Positions 53,533-62,303 of a stretch of 64,000 nucleotides of DNA are shown here, one piece after another. The stretch is taken from assembly GCF_037450285.1 (NCBI RefSeq), contig NZ_JAQISN010000003.1, positions 1-64,000 of the forward strand, read 5' to 3'. The notes under the pieces were generated by a model that was not told the DNA's origin, ran no database searches, and was given only the letters and a program-made list of their open reading frames with translations. Source of the DNA: Erwinia sp. SLM-02. GTDB lineage: Bacteria > Pseudomonadota > Gammaproteobacteria > Enterobacterales > Enterobacteriaceae. Every line of letters begins with the position of its first letter. The first letter of the stretch is position 1. Position numbers and translations under genes: made by a program.

Positions 53533-55875
53533 ATGAAACAAATTCGATTATTAGCACAGTACTACGTTGATTTGATGGTCAAGCTGGGGCTGGTTCGCTT
53601 CTCTTTGCTGCTGGCCTCTGCCCTGGTGGTACTGGCAATGATTGTCCAGATGGCCGTTACCATGGTGCTGCGCGGGCATGTCGAGAGTATCGACGTGGTG
53701 CGATCGGTATTTTTTGGCCTGCTGATTACTCCCTGGGCGGTGTATTTCCTTTCGGTCGTGGTTGAACAGCTTGAAGAATCGCGTCAGCGGCTGGCGAGGC
53801 TGGTCGATAAGCTTGAGGAGATGCGCAATCGCGACCTCGAGCTGAATCAGCAAATGCAGGAAAACATCACGCAGCTCAATCAGGAGATTGCCGATCGTAT
53901 TAAGGCGGAAGAAGCGCGTCTGCAGGTGATGACCCGGCTGAAAGAGGAAATGGCCCGGCGCGAGCAGGCGCAAATCGAACTGGAGCAGCAGTCTACCTTC
54001 CTGCGCTCGTTTCTGGATGCTTCGCCGGATCTGGTTTTCTATCGTAATGCCGATCAGCAGTTTTCCGGCTGTAACCGGGCGATGGAGCTGCTGACGGGGA
54101 AAAGCGAGAAGCAGCTTATCGGGTTAACGCCCCATGACGTTTACGACGATGAAGCAGCGTTAAAAGTGTTGGAAACGGACGAAAAAGTTTTCCGCCACAA
54201 CGTCTCCCTGACCTATGAGCAGTGGTTACAGTATCCGGACGGGCGCAAAGCCTGTTTTGAGATCCGCAAGGTGCCTTATTACGATCGCGTAGGTAAACGC
54301 AGCGGGCTGATGGGCTTCGGACGCGATATAACCGAGCGTAAGCGCTACCAGGACGCGTTAGAGAACGCCAGCAGGGAGAAGACCACTTTTATCTCCACGA
54401 TCAGCCACGAGCTTCGTACGCCGCTTAACGGCATTGTCGGCCTGAGCCGAATTCTGCTGGACACCCATTTAAATCAGGAACAGCTCAAGTATCTGAAAAC
54501 GATCCATGTCTCCGCCATTACCCTCGGCAATATCTTCAATGATGTTATTGAGATGGACAAGATCGAACGGCGCAAGGTGCAGCTGGACAATCAGCCGCTC
54601 GATTTTACCGGTCTGCTGGCCGATCTGGAAAATCTCTCCGGCCTGCTGGCTGAACCCAAAGGTCTGAAATTTATCCTGCAGCCTGAGCTGCCCCTGCCGC
54701 ATAAAATCGTGGCCGACGGCACGCGCCTGCGGCAGATCCTGTGGAATCTGATCGGCAATGCGGTGAAGTTCACCCAGCGCGGCGAGATCGTCGTTCGGGT
54801 GGGCTATCGCGATGAAGACTGCCTGTGCTTTGAGGTGGAAGACTCCGGGATGGGTATTCCGCAGGATGAACAGGATAAGATCTTCGCTATGTACTATCAG
54901 GTAAAAGATCAGCGCGGAGGCAAACCGGCAACGGGTACCGGCATTGGCCTGGCGGTTTCCCGCCGTCTGGCACAGGCGATGGGCGGTGATATCAGCGTAC
55001 GCAGCGCACAGGGGCAGGGGTCGTGCTTTACGCTGACGCTGAATGCACCGCGGGTCGCGGAAGAGGTGGAGGACGAGCAGCCTGAAGACGATCTTCCTCT
55101 GCCCGCGCTGCATGTGCTATTGGTGGAAGATATTGAGCTCAACGTGGTGGTGGCGAGATCGGTACTGGAGAAACTCGGTAACAGCGTTGAAGTTGCGATG
55201 ACCGGCCAGGAAGCGCTGGATATGTTCGACCCGGATGAGTTCGACCTGGTGCTGCTGGATATTCAGCTGCCGGATATGACCGGGCTGGACGTGGCGCGTG
55301 GCATTCACCAGCGTCACGCCGGTAAACAGCTGCCGCCGCTGGTGGCGTTAACGGCCAACGTGCTTAAGGATAAGCGTGAGTATCTGGATGCGGGCATGGA
55401 CGACGTGCTGAGCAAGCCACTGGCGGTACCCGCGCTCACCGCGATGATTAAGAAATACTGGAACTACCAGAGTGAGGATGAACTGATGCCCGTGCAGGAG
55501 ACCGCGATGGACGAGAAAAAACTGGCGCTGCTGGATGTGGTGATGCTGCAGCAGTATATCGAACTGGTGGGTCCGAAACTGATTCACCAGAGCCTGGAAA
55601 TGTTCGAGCAAATGATGCCGGGCTATCTGGACGTACTGGATTCCAACATGATGGCCCGCGACCAGAAAGGGATTGCGGAAGAGGGGCATAAGATTAAAGG
55701 GGCTGCGGGTTCCGTCGGGCTGGTGCATTTACAGCAGATTGCTAAACAGATTCAAAGCCCGGAGCTGCCTGCCTGGTGGGACAACGTGCAGGAGTGGATT
55801 GATGAGCTTAAACAGGAATGGCGTAATGACGTGAATGTGTTACGCGAATGGGTTCTGGACGCTGAAAAAAAATGA
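53533..55875 (+). CDS. arcB: aerobic respiration control sensor kinase ArcB
   Basis: ArcB senses the redox state of the quinone pool and phosphorylates ArcA under low oxygen. The 780-residue hybrid kinase has two N-terminal membrane helices (residues about 20-75), a coiled linker, a PAS domain (FLDASPDLVFYRNADQQFSG), the dimerisation domain with His292 (TISHELRTPLNG), the ATPase, a receiver with Asp576 (LVLLDIQLPD) and an HPt domain with His719 (EEGHKIKGAAGSVGL). The first two sites have the E. coli residue numbers. Its 3' end overlaps the terminator of arcZ. Confidence 0.98.
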   Translation: MKQIRLLAQYYVDLMVKLGLVRFSLLLASALVVLAMIVQMAVTMVLRGHVESIDVVRSVFFGLLITPWAVYFLSVVVEQLEESRQRLARLVDKLEEMRNRDLELNQQMQENITQLNQEIADRIKAEEARLQVMTRLKEEMARREQAQIELEQQSTFLRSFLDASPDLVFYRNADQQFSGCNRAMELLTGKSEKQLIGLTPHDVYDDEAALKVLETDEKVFRHNVSLTYEQWLQYPDGRKACFEIRKVPYYDRVGKRSGLMGFGRDITERKRYQDALENASREKTTFISTISHELRTPLNGIVGLSRILLDTHLNQEQLKYLKTIHVSAITLGNIFNDVIEMDKIERRKVQLDNQPLDFTGLLADLENLSGLLAEPKGLKFILQPELPLPHKIVADGTRLRQILWNLIGNAVKFTQRGEIVVRVGYRDEDCLCFEVEDSGMGIPQDEQDKIFAMYYQVKDQRGGKPATGTGIGLAVSRRLAQAMGGDISVRSAQGQGSCFTLTLNAPRVAEEVEDEQPEDDLPLPALHVLLVEDIELNVVVARSVLEKLGNSVEVAMTGQEALDMFDPDEFDLVLLDIQLPDMTGLDVARGIHQRHAGKQLPPLVALTANVLKDKREYLDAGMDDVLSKPLAVPALTAMIKKYWNYQSEDELMPVQETAMDEKKLALLDVVMLQQYIELVGPKLIHQSLEMFEQMMPGYLDVLDSNMMARDQKGIAEEGHKIKGAAGSVGLVHLQQIAKQIQSPELPAWWDNVQEWIDELKQEWRNDVNVLREWVLDAEKK

Positions 55876-55985
55876 CCCCGACCGAGGCCGGGGTGCGCGA
55901 ATACTGCGCCAACACCAGGGAAAATGGAAACCCACGCTATTCTCATAAGAATCGTCTGGAGCGCAGGCCGGGTATTGGGTAAAAC
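55865..55985 (-). ncRNA. arcZ: ArcZ small RNA
   Basis: On the minus strand the interval ends in a GC-rich hairpin (gaccccg ... cggggtc-type stem) and eight Ts (55872-55865). Upstream of the hairpin is TCCCTGGTGTTGGCGCAG followed by TATTCGCGCACCCCGG, identical to the conserved seed and 3' core of E. coli ArcZ, an Hfq-binding sRNA that represses flhDC, tpx and others and activates rpoS translation. It lies opposite the end of arcB, as in E. coli. The 5' end near 55985 is approximate and the upstream half is not conserved. Confidence 0.9.
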
Positions 55986-56010
55986 TCTCAGCCACTACCT
56001 TAGCAAATCT

Positions 56011-56050
56011 AACATCACATGTTACCAGATTCATTAAAATGTGTGATGTT
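56011..56050. repeat. 9-bp inverted repeat upstream of arcZ
   Basis: The arms aacatcaca (56011-56019) and tgtgatgtt (56042-56050) are exact inverted repeats spaced by 22 bases. It lies just upstream of the predicted arcZ start. E. coli arcZ is repressed by ArcA, but these arms do not match the ArcA box clearly; the spacer contains TGTTA and CATTA at 11-base spacing. Confidence 0.5.
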
Positions 56051-56176
56051 GAGCAGTGTTTGTAAATAGAAGACATCAAATTACTTTCTCAGTCAAGCAG
56101 GTAATTCATTTTGCTTTTTTTATGATGGATTATTGTACGATTGTTGGTTTTTTCCCGATGGGATTCTTAACGATCA

Positions 56177-56401
56177 ATGCAGCGAGTTCGGTTTGCCGGA
56201 GGCAAACGGCTGAAACGCTATTTCAGCAGTTTTTGTGGGTTTAATGCGTTGTTAGTTCTGTATTTTTTATTGTTTTTGCTGAATTTTTCCGAAACGTTTT
56301 GGTTTCTGCTAGCACAATTTGTTATCGGGCAATTATTCGGCACAGAAATGCTGACACAGTTCAGCAATCGAAATGAGGCGGTTTATTATAAATCCGCATA
56401 A
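56177..56401 (+). CDS. hypothetical small hydrophobic protein
   Basis: This 74-codon frame starts MQRVRFAGGKRLKRYF, basic, then has one or two membrane segments (FNALLVLYFLLFLLNF and FWFLLAQFVIGQLFG) and a short polar tail. The positive-inside charge pattern is like a real small membrane protein, but no good ribosome-binding site is visible and I recognise no family. It may equally be a chance frame in AT-rich DNA. Confidence 0.3.
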   Translation: MQRVRFAGGKRLKRYFSSFCGFNALLVLYFLLFLLNFSETFWFLLAQFVIGQLFGTEMLTQFSNRNEAVYYKSA

Positions 56402-56488
56402 AAAAGATGCGCTTTCATTTCGTTTATCGATGGTTTTCTATTTCAAATTTTGTGCTTTCGAAATGTACTCAGTGAAATTTATAAGCAA

Positions 56489-56515
56489 TGTAAATCAATT
56501 AAAAATTGATTTACA
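56489..56515. repeat. AT-rich inverted repeat upstream of mtgA
   Basis: A perfect 12-bp inverted repeat (tgtaaatcaatt / aattgatttaca) with loop aaa. It has no following T run for the plus strand and could be an operator or a weak hairpin. Confidence 0.5.
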
Positions 56516-56648
56516 CCACGGAAGAGCGGCCGCCTAAAATGTATTAAACTATGGCGCGCTATGGAACCGATTCCCTGAAAGTGCATCATCCGTAAGCCCC
56601 GGGCTAAAATCCCCCGTACTGACGAGAGTATTATGATGGAGTTAATCA

Positions 56649-57374
56649 ATGAGCCGTAACCGACATACTGCATGGGCGAGGATAAAAAAATACGCTCTGC
56701 GTCTGCTCATGGCGATTATCGGACTATGGCTGGCCGGCATTGTGATCTTTGCATTTTTCCCGGTACCTTTCTCTGCGGTGATGGTTGAAAGGCAGCTGGG
56801 TGCCTGGCTGCGGGGAGATTTTGACTATGTGGCCCATTCCGACTGGGTAGGTCGCGATGAGATATCGCCCTGGATGGCGCTGGCGGTGATGGCTTCTGAA
56901 GATCAAAAATTCCCTACGCACTGGGGTTTTGACGTCGATGCAATCCAGTCTGTTCTGGACAGCAACGGTGAAAATGCACGTATGCGGGGGGCTTCAACGC
57001 TGTCACAGCAAACGGCAAAAAATCTGTTTCTCTGGGACGGGCGTAGCTGGGTGCGAAAGGGACTGGAGGCCGGGCTGACCGTCGGCATTGAAACAGTCTG
57101 GACTAAACGCCGCATCCTGACCGTTTATCTGAATATTGCTGAGTTTGGTGACGGGGTATTTGGCGTGGAAGAGGCGGCGCAGCGTTATTTTAACAAGCCA
57201 GCCAGCCGTCTGACGATATCCGAAGCCGCGCTGCTGGCGGCGGTGCTGCCTAACCCAATACGCTTTAAGGCGGGTGCGCCTTCAGGCTACGTCCGTCAGC
57301 GTCAGCAGTGGATCATGCGCCAGATGCGCCAGCTGGGTGGTGAAGCGTTCCTTTCCAGAAATCACCTTGATTAA
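56649..57374 (+). CDS. mtgA: monofunctional peptidoglycan glycosyltransferase
   Basis: MtgA polymerises lipid II into glycan strands without transpeptidation. The 241-residue product has an N-terminal membrane helix and the GT51 motifs: EDQKFPTHWGFD with the catalytic glutamate, GASTLSQQTAKNLFLW, RKGLEAGLT and KRRILTVYLNIAEFGDGVFGVEEAA. GGAG lies before the ATG. Confidence 0.96.
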   Translation: MSRNRHTAWARIKKYALRLLMAIIGLWLAGIVIFAFFPVPFSAVMVERQLGAWLRGDFDYVAHSDWVGRDEISPWMALAVMASEDQKFPTHWGFDVDAIQSVLDSNGENARMRGASTLSQQTAKNLFLWDGRSWVRKGLEAGLTVGIETVWTKRRILTVYLNIAEFGDGVFGVEEAAQRYFNKPASRLTISEAALLAAVLPNPIRFKAGAPSGYVRQRQQWIMRQMRQLGGEAFLSRNHLD

Positions 57375-57399
57375 CTGGAAACGGTAGCGAGATAAGGTA

Positions 57400-57672
57400 T
57401 TACTCTTCGTCGAATCCGGCGTTGAACAGTTCAATCACCGCCGCCAGCGCTTCGGCCTCCTGCGGGCCGCTAACCTCGATTTCAATATGTCCACCTTTGG
57501 CGGAATCCAGCATCAGCAGCGCGATGACGCTGCTGGCTTCTGCCTCCGTACCGCTTTCGTTTCTCAGCAGTACTTCAGCGTCAAAACTTTGCACCAGTTC
57601 AAAAAGTTTCATCGCCGGGCGGGCATGCATCCCCAGCTTGTTTCTGATTTCAACGGTTTGCTTTACGGTCAT
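57400..57672 (-). CDS. npr: phosphocarrier protein NPr
   Basis: NPr (PtsO) is the HPr-like carrier of the nitrogen PTS, passing phosphate from PtsP to PtsN. The 90-residue product has the phosphorylated histidine in NKLGMHARPAMKL (residue 16). Its start overlaps the rapZ stop by four bases. It is the last gene of the rpoN-hpf-ptsN-rapZ-npr cluster. Confidence 0.97.
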   Translation of the reverse strand: MTVKQTVEIRNKLGMHARPAMKLFELVQSFDAEVLLRNESGTEAEASSVIALLMLDSAKGGHIEIEVSGPQEAEALAAVIELFNAGFDEE

Positions 57673-58523
57673 GATTTGCGTTTTTCCAGCGTACGGTGAC
57701 GGGACTGCACGTTTTTCCCACGCGAGCGGAAGTAATCGGCTAGCTGTTCCGCAATGTATACCGATCGGTGTTTACCACCGGTACAGCCAATCGCAACGGT
57801 CAGGTAGCTGCGGTTGTTGGTTTCCAGCATCGGCAGCCACAGTTCCAGATAGCTTCGCGTCTGATAGATAAAATTATGCACTTCAGTATGACGATCGAGG
57901 AACGCCGCCACCGGGCGATCCAGACCGGTCATCGGACGCAGTTTCGGGTCCCAGTGTGGGTTCGGCAGAAAACGGACATCGAAGACATAATCGGCATCAA
58001 TGGGAATGCCGTGCTTAAAGCCGAACGATTCAAACACCATCGTCAGCTCGCGTTCACGCTTGCCGAGCAGTCGGGTTCTCAACATCTCCGCCAGTTCATG
58101 AACGGACATTTCTGAGGTGTCGATAATCAAATCTGCCCGCGATCGCAACGGCTCCAGTAGATCGCTCTCTTCATCAATAGCGCTTTCCAGCGACAGGTTT
58201 TTGCTGGAAAGGGGATGAAGGCGACGCGTATCGCTGTAGCGGCGGATCAGCGTGTTGCGATCGGCATCAAGGAACAAAAGCTGCGGTGAAAAGCAGTCGG
58301 GAAGATTATTGAGTGCCGTTTCGAAAACTTCAGGGGACTCCGGCATATTACGCACGTCAATACTGACCGCAGCAGACATGTTGCGTTCAGAGAGCGAATT
58401 GGCAAGATCGGGAAGCAGCACCACGGGAAGATTGTCCACGCAGTAGAAGCCCATATCCTCCAGTGCGCGCAATGCCACGGATTTACCTGAACCGGAACGA
58501 CCGCTGACGATCATCAGCACCAT
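57669..58523 (-). CDS. rapZ: RNase adaptor RapZ
   Basis: RapZ binds the sRNA GlmZ and recruits RNase E, so setting GlmS and amino-sugar supply. The 284-residue product begins MVLMIVSGRSGSGKSVAL with a Walker A motif (GRSGSGKS) and ends with the RNA-binding basic tail KNVQSRHRTLEKRK. A frame five codons longer opens at 58538 but the ATG at 58523 fits the family. It overlaps npr by four bases. Confidence 0.96.
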   Translation of the reverse strand: MVLMIVSGRSGSGKSVALRALEDMGFYCVDNLPVVLLPDLANSLSERNMSAAVSIDVRNMPESPEVFETALNNLPDCFSPQLLFLDADRNTLIRRYSDTRRLHPLSSKNLSLESAIDEESDLLEPLRSRADLIIDTSEMSVHELAEMLRTRLLGKRERELTMVFESFGFKHGIPIDADYVFDVRFLPNPHWDPKLRPMTGLDRPVAAFLDRHTEVHNFIYQTRSYLELWLPMLETNNRSYLTVAIGCTGGKHRSVYIAEQLADYFRSRGKNVQSRHRTLEKRKS

Positions 58524-58584
58524 TAACTCTTCCCCCAATTTTACCTGTTACCACTTATTGCATGGTGAATTGACTACGGCTGGC

Positions 58585-59061
58585 TTAATCGTGATCTTCC
58601 GTGATGATCTCGTACAGCTCTTCATCGCTCTGCGCCGCGCGCAGGCGCCGGCAAACCGTTTTATCGGCCAGGCGTTTGGCCACCAGCGATAGCGTATGCA
58701 GATGCGTTTTACACTGATCGGCCGGTACCAACAGGGCGAACAACAAATCCACTGGCTGGTTATCAATCGCGTCAAAGGCAATTGGCTGATCCAGGTGGAT
58801 AAACACGCCAACGGCACGCAGCGTATCCTCGAGCAATTTACCGTGCGGAATGGCAATGCCATTTCCGATACCGGTACTGCCCATTCTTTCACGCGTCAGG
58901 ATCGCTTCAAAAATAGTCTGATGCGGAAGGTTAAGCTGTTTGGCCGCCAGTTCGCTGATAATTTCCAGTGCCCGTTTTTTACTCTGGCAATGTACACCAT
59001 TACGGGTGCAGGACAGGTTCAGGACAGAGCCCAGTTCCAGTTTCAGATCGTTGTTCATCAT
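58585..59061 (-). CDS. ptsN: PTS-Ntr EIIA component PtsN
   Basis: PtsN is the final phosphate acceptor of the nitrogen PTS and regulates potassium uptake (TrkA, KdpD). The 158-residue product contains the phosphorylated histidine in GIAIPHGKL and the LLFALLVPAD and HLHTLSLVAKRL blocks. It is five residues shorter at the C terminus than E. coli PtsN. The start could be the second of two adjacent ATGs (59058). Confidence 0.96.
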   Translation of the reverse strand: MMNNDLKLELGSVLNLSCTRNGVHCQSKKRALEIISELAAKQLNLPHQTIFEAILTRERMGSTGIGNGIAIPHGKLLEDTLRAVGVFIHLDQPIAFDAIDNQPVDLLFALLVPADQCKTHLHTLSLVAKRLADKTVCRRLRAAQSDEELYEIITEDHD

Positions 59062-59233
59062 AGTTTCACTTACGTGTTCACATCCGCATGGCGGTTAACT
59101 TCAGCCGTGATGGTGGCCATCGTTATACCCCCTGATTGATTAGCGGCCCGCACCCTGAAAAGATACGAGCCGCCGCTGACTTTAGCTTAACCCGATGTGG
59201 GATGCCGCAGAAACAATCAGCGCTGGGTGAAAT

Positions 59234-59521
59234 TTAGTGTTGTTTAAGCTTATCTTTGTGTTTATTTAACTGGCGAGCCAGCTTATCTACCAGGCCGTCA
59301 ATCGCCGCGTACATATCTTTTTCTTCTGCGGTGGCATGCAACTCCCCGCCGTTCACATGCAGCGTAGCATCTGCAATTTGAGTCACTTTTTCCACCTTCA
59401 GAACAATATAGACCTGATTAATCCGGTCGAAATAGTGTTCTAATTTACCGAACTTCACCGTCACAAATTCGCGCAGCGCTTCGGTAATTTCAACGTTTAG
59501 TCCAGTGATATTGAGTTGCAT
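59234..59521 (-). CDS. hpf: ribosome hibernation promoting factor
   Basis: Hpf promotes 100S ribosome dimer formation in stationary phase. The 95-residue product begins MQLNITGLNVEITEALREFVTVKF and ends NKHKDKLKQH; this is the short, RaiA-like form. It lies 22 bases after rpoN and 172 before ptsN. Confidence 0.96.
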   Translation of the reverse strand: MQLNITGLNVEITEALREFVTVKFGKLEHYFDRINQVYIVLKVEKVTQIADATLHVNGGELHATAEEKDMYAAIDGLVDKLARQLNKHKDKLKQH

Positions 59522-59543
59522 GATGTCTTCCTTCTCAGTTCTT

Positions 59544-60977
59544 TCAGACCAGCTGTTTACGCTGGTTTGATGGCGGGATGGATAAAGACTCTCGATATTT
59601 TGCCACAGTACGACGCGCGACCATAATTCCCTGCTCGGAGAGCAGTGAGGTCAGCTTGCTGTCGCTCAGCGGCTTGGCGGGATTTTCCGCCGAAATTAAT
59701 TTCCGCACCAGCGCCCGGATAGCGGTAGAAGAGGCTTCACCCCCTCCTTCAGTACTCACGTGGCTGGAGAAGAAATACTTCAGTTCAAATATACCGCGCG
59801 GGCTGTGCAGATACTTCTGCGTTGTTACGCGCGATATAGTTGATTCATGCATATCGACCGCGCTGGCTATGTCTGCCAGTACCATCGGCCGCATATACTC
59901 CTCGCCCTGTTCGAAAAATGCCTGTTGCTGATCGACGATACAGCGGGTCACTTTTAGCAGCGTGTCGTTGCGGCTCTCAAGGCTTTTGATCAGCCATTTT
60001 GCTTCCTGCAAATTACTACGAATAAACTGGGAATCGCTGTCGTTGCGGGTGGAACCGCCGAGCGCAGCATAGTGCTGGTTAATCTTCAGACGCGGCACGC
60101 TGTCAGCATTCAGCTCAACGGTCCATCGCGCGCCGATTTTGCGTACCAGCACATCCGGGATAACGTATTCAGGTTCCTGAGTATTGATCGACTGCCCCGG
60201 GCGCGGATCGAGTGACTGAATCAGCTGTACTGCGCCTTTCAGCACCTCTTCTTTTAACCGGGTTAAGCGCATCAGGCTGCGGAAATCATGGTTAGCGAGC
60301 AGATCAAGATGATCGCTGACGATCAGCCGCGCTTCTTTCAGTAAAGGCAGGTCGTCAGGGAACTGAGAAAGCTGGACCAGCAGGCAGTCGCGCAGGTCGC
60401 GGGCGCACACGCCGACCGGGTCGAATCGCTGCACGCGCTTCAGCACGGCTTCAACTTCATCCAGGCTCAGTTCATCATTCCCCATGCTGTCGAGGATTTC
60501 GTCCAGCGAGATGGTCAGATAGCCGGTTTCATCGACGGCATCGACAATCGAGGTGGCGATAGCGCGATCGGTGTCGGTAAACGGGGTGAGTTCCACCTGC
60601 CACATCAGGTAATCCTGCAGCGACTGGGTCGTTTCACCCTGATAGACCGGCAGTTCGTCGTCGTGGTAGTCCGTGCCGGTGCCTGAAGGGGTGCCTGCAG
60701 TGTAGATTTCATCCCAGGTGGCATCCAGCGGCAGTTCTTCAGGCATATCCTTTTGTTCAAGCGCTTCCCGTGTATCCAGCGCTTCGGTTTCCTGATATTC
60801 GCGGGAGTCGATTTCCTCGTGAACATCGCTCTGCTCGAGCAACGGGTTGCTTTCCAGCGCCAGCTGAATTTCCTGCTGTAGTTCAAGCGTAGAAAGCTGA
60901 AGCAGTCTGATGGCCTGCTGCAGCTGTGGCGTCATGGCAAGCTGTTGGCTCAGCCTGAGTTGTAAACCTTGCTTCAT
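59544..60977 (-). CDS. rpoN: RNA polymerase sigma-54 factor
   Basis: RpoN directs transcription of nitrogen and stress genes at -24/-12 promoters with enhancer-binding proteins. The 477-residue product has the Gln/Leu-rich N-terminal activator region (MKQGLQLRLSQQLAMTPQLQQAIRLLQLS), an acidic linker (residues about 55-110) and the C-terminal RpoN box (VARRTVAKYRESLSIPPS). Length equals that of E. coli RpoN. Confidence 0.98.
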   Translation of the reverse strand: MKQGLQLRLSQQLAMTPQLQQAIRLLQLSTLELQQEIQLALESNPLLEQSDVHEEIDSREYQETEALDTREALEQKDMPEELPLDATWDEIYTAGTPSGTGTDYHDDELPVYQGETTQSLQDYLMWQVELTPFTDTDRAIATSIVDAVDETGYLTISLDEILDSMGNDELSLDEVEAVLKRVQRFDPVGVCARDLRDCLLVQLSQFPDDLPLLKEARLIVSDHLDLLANHDFRSLMRLTRLKEEVLKGAVQLIQSLDPRPGQSINTQEPEYVIPDVLVRKIGARWTVELNADSVPRLKINQHYAALGGSTRNDSDSQFIRSNLQEAKWLIKSLESRNDTLLKVTRCIVDQQQAFFEQGEEYMRPMVLADIASAVDMHESTISRVTTQKYLHSPRGIFELKYFFSSHVSTEGGGEASSTAIRALVRKLISAENPAKPLSDSKLTSLLSEQGIMVARRTVAKYRESLSIPPSNQRKQLV

Positions 60978-61023
60978 ATTCAGGATAGTAATTCCCTAAA
61001 AAACAAACCTTGTGGACACCTTA

Positions 61024-61749
61024 TCAGAGTCTGAACTCTTCGCCCAGGTAGACGCGTTTCACCTGCTCGTCGGCAAGAATCTCTTCAGGCGTACCGTGTG
61101 CAATAAGGTGTCCCTGGCTGACGATGTAAGCGCGCTCACACACTGCCAGCGTTTCTCGGACGTTGTGGTCGGTTATCAACACGCCAAGTCCGCTATCACG
61201 AAGATGCTCGATAATCTTTTTAATATCAATAACGGAAATGGGGTCAACCCCGGCAAAAGGTTCATCCAGCAGGATAAATTTTGGATTTGCCGCCAGCGCA
61301 CGGGCGATTTCAACCCTGCGGCGTTCGCCGCCGGAAAGCGCCTGGCCGAGGCTGTCACGCAGATGTTCGATGTGGAACTCGGCCATCAGCTCATTAGCGC
61401 GATCTTCCCGCTGTTCGCTGGTCAGATCGTCACGAATTTGCAGGACCGCCATCAGGTTATCGTAAACGCTCAGCCGGCGGAAAATGGAAGCTTCCTGAGG
61501 AAGATAGCCAATCCCACGACGTGCGCGTGCATGCAGAGGCAGGATACTGATGTCTTCATCATCAATCACGATACGGCCTGCGTCACGCGGGACGATGCCG
61601 ACGACCATATAGAAGGTCGTCGTTTTACCCGCTCCGTTCGGGCCAAGCAGCCCGACGATCTCACCGGATTTCACTTCCAGACTGACGTCTTCAACCACGC
61701 GGCGGCCCTTGTAGGCCTTCGCCAGGTTTTCCGCAATTAACGTTGCCAT
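61024..61749 (-). CDS. lptB: LPS export ABC ATPase LptB
   Basis: LptB powers lipopolysaccharide extraction with LptFG. The 241-residue product has Walker A GPNGAGKTTTFYM, signature LSGGERRRVEIARALA and Walker B FILLDEPFAGVDP. It follows lptA by five bases in the kdsD-kdsC-lptC-lptA-lptB order. Confidence 0.98.
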   Translation of the reverse strand: MATLIAENLAKAYKGRRVVEDVSLEVKSGEIVGLLGPNGAGKTTTFYMVVGIVPRDAGRIVIDDEDISILPLHARARRGIGYLPQEASIFRRLSVYDNLMAVLQIRDDLTSEQREDRANELMAEFHIEHLRDSLGQALSGGERRRVEIARALAANPKFILLDEPFAGVDPISVIDIKKIIEHLRDSGLGVLITDHNVRETLAVCERAYIVSQGHLIAHGTPEEILADEQVKRVYLGEEFRL

Positions 61750-61754
61750 GTTAG

Positions 61755-62303
61755 TTAGTTACTCTTTTTCTGACCGTTGGACGGTGTGCTTTTATCCTGC
61801 AGCTGTGAGGGAACAAGCACGGTAGTGACGCGCTTGCCGGTGCTGCCGTAGGCCTGCATTTTCTGCTCTTTGACCAGATAGGTAATGCGATCGCCTTTAA
61901 CATTGCTGTCAAGCTGCTCCAGATAGGCATTCCCGGTGAGCTCAACAAAATCCTTCGCCAGTTCGTAGTGCATCTTCTGAGCGTGGCCCTGAACCGGCTT
62001 TCCATTGTCCTGCATCTGATAGAAGGTGGCAGGACTGCCATAGGCATCCACAATCGTTTTATTGCTGTCGCCACCGGGACGCGTCACCACCACTTTATCG
62101 GCGGTGATCTTGATCGAGCCCTGGGTCACGATCACTTTACCCGTGAAGGTGGCCACATTGCCCTGCATATCCAGCGCCTGGTTTTCCGAGTCGACGTTGA
62201 CCGGCTTATCGGAATCTCCGGTCAGGGCCAGAGCAGGTAAGCTGGCAGCCAGAAGCAGAGATGCCGTCAGTAACTTAAGGCTGTTGTTCATTTTGAATTT
62301 CAT
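61755..62303 (-). CDS. lptA: periplasmic LPS transport protein LptA
   Basis: LptA forms the periplasmic bridge that carries LPS between the two membranes. The 182-residue product begins MKFKMNNSLKLLTASLLLAASLPALA (signal peptide) and has the OstA beta-jellyroll body with MQGNVATFTGKVIVTQGSIKI. I chose the ATG at 62303, seven codons inside the longest frame, to match the orthologue; the gene then overlaps lptC by 29 bases, as in E. coli. Confidence 0.93.
   Translation of the reverse strand: MKFKMNNSLKLLTASLLLAASLPALALTGDSDKPVNVDSENQALDMQGNVATFTGKVIVTQGSIKITADKVVVTRPGGDSNKTIVDAYGSPATFYQMQDNGKPVQGHAQKMHYELAKDFVELTGNAYLEQLDSNVKGDRITYLVKEQKMQAYGSTGKRVTTVLVPSQLQDKSTPSNGQKKSN

Larger units (their letters stand above)
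56051..56648. other. AT-rich gap between arcZ and mtgA
   Basis: In E. coli elbB fills this place. Here elbB is missing and the DNA is AT-rich, with one hydrophobic small frame (56177-56401) described separately and a 12-bp inverted repeat at 56489-56515 (arms tgtaaatcaatt / aattgatttaca, loop aaa). Confidence 0.5.

Noticed and set aside
53320..53541. 73-codon minus-strand frame across the operator array
   Set aside because: It exists only because of the repeated 41-bp units and starts within the arcB leader; it has no ribosome-binding site.
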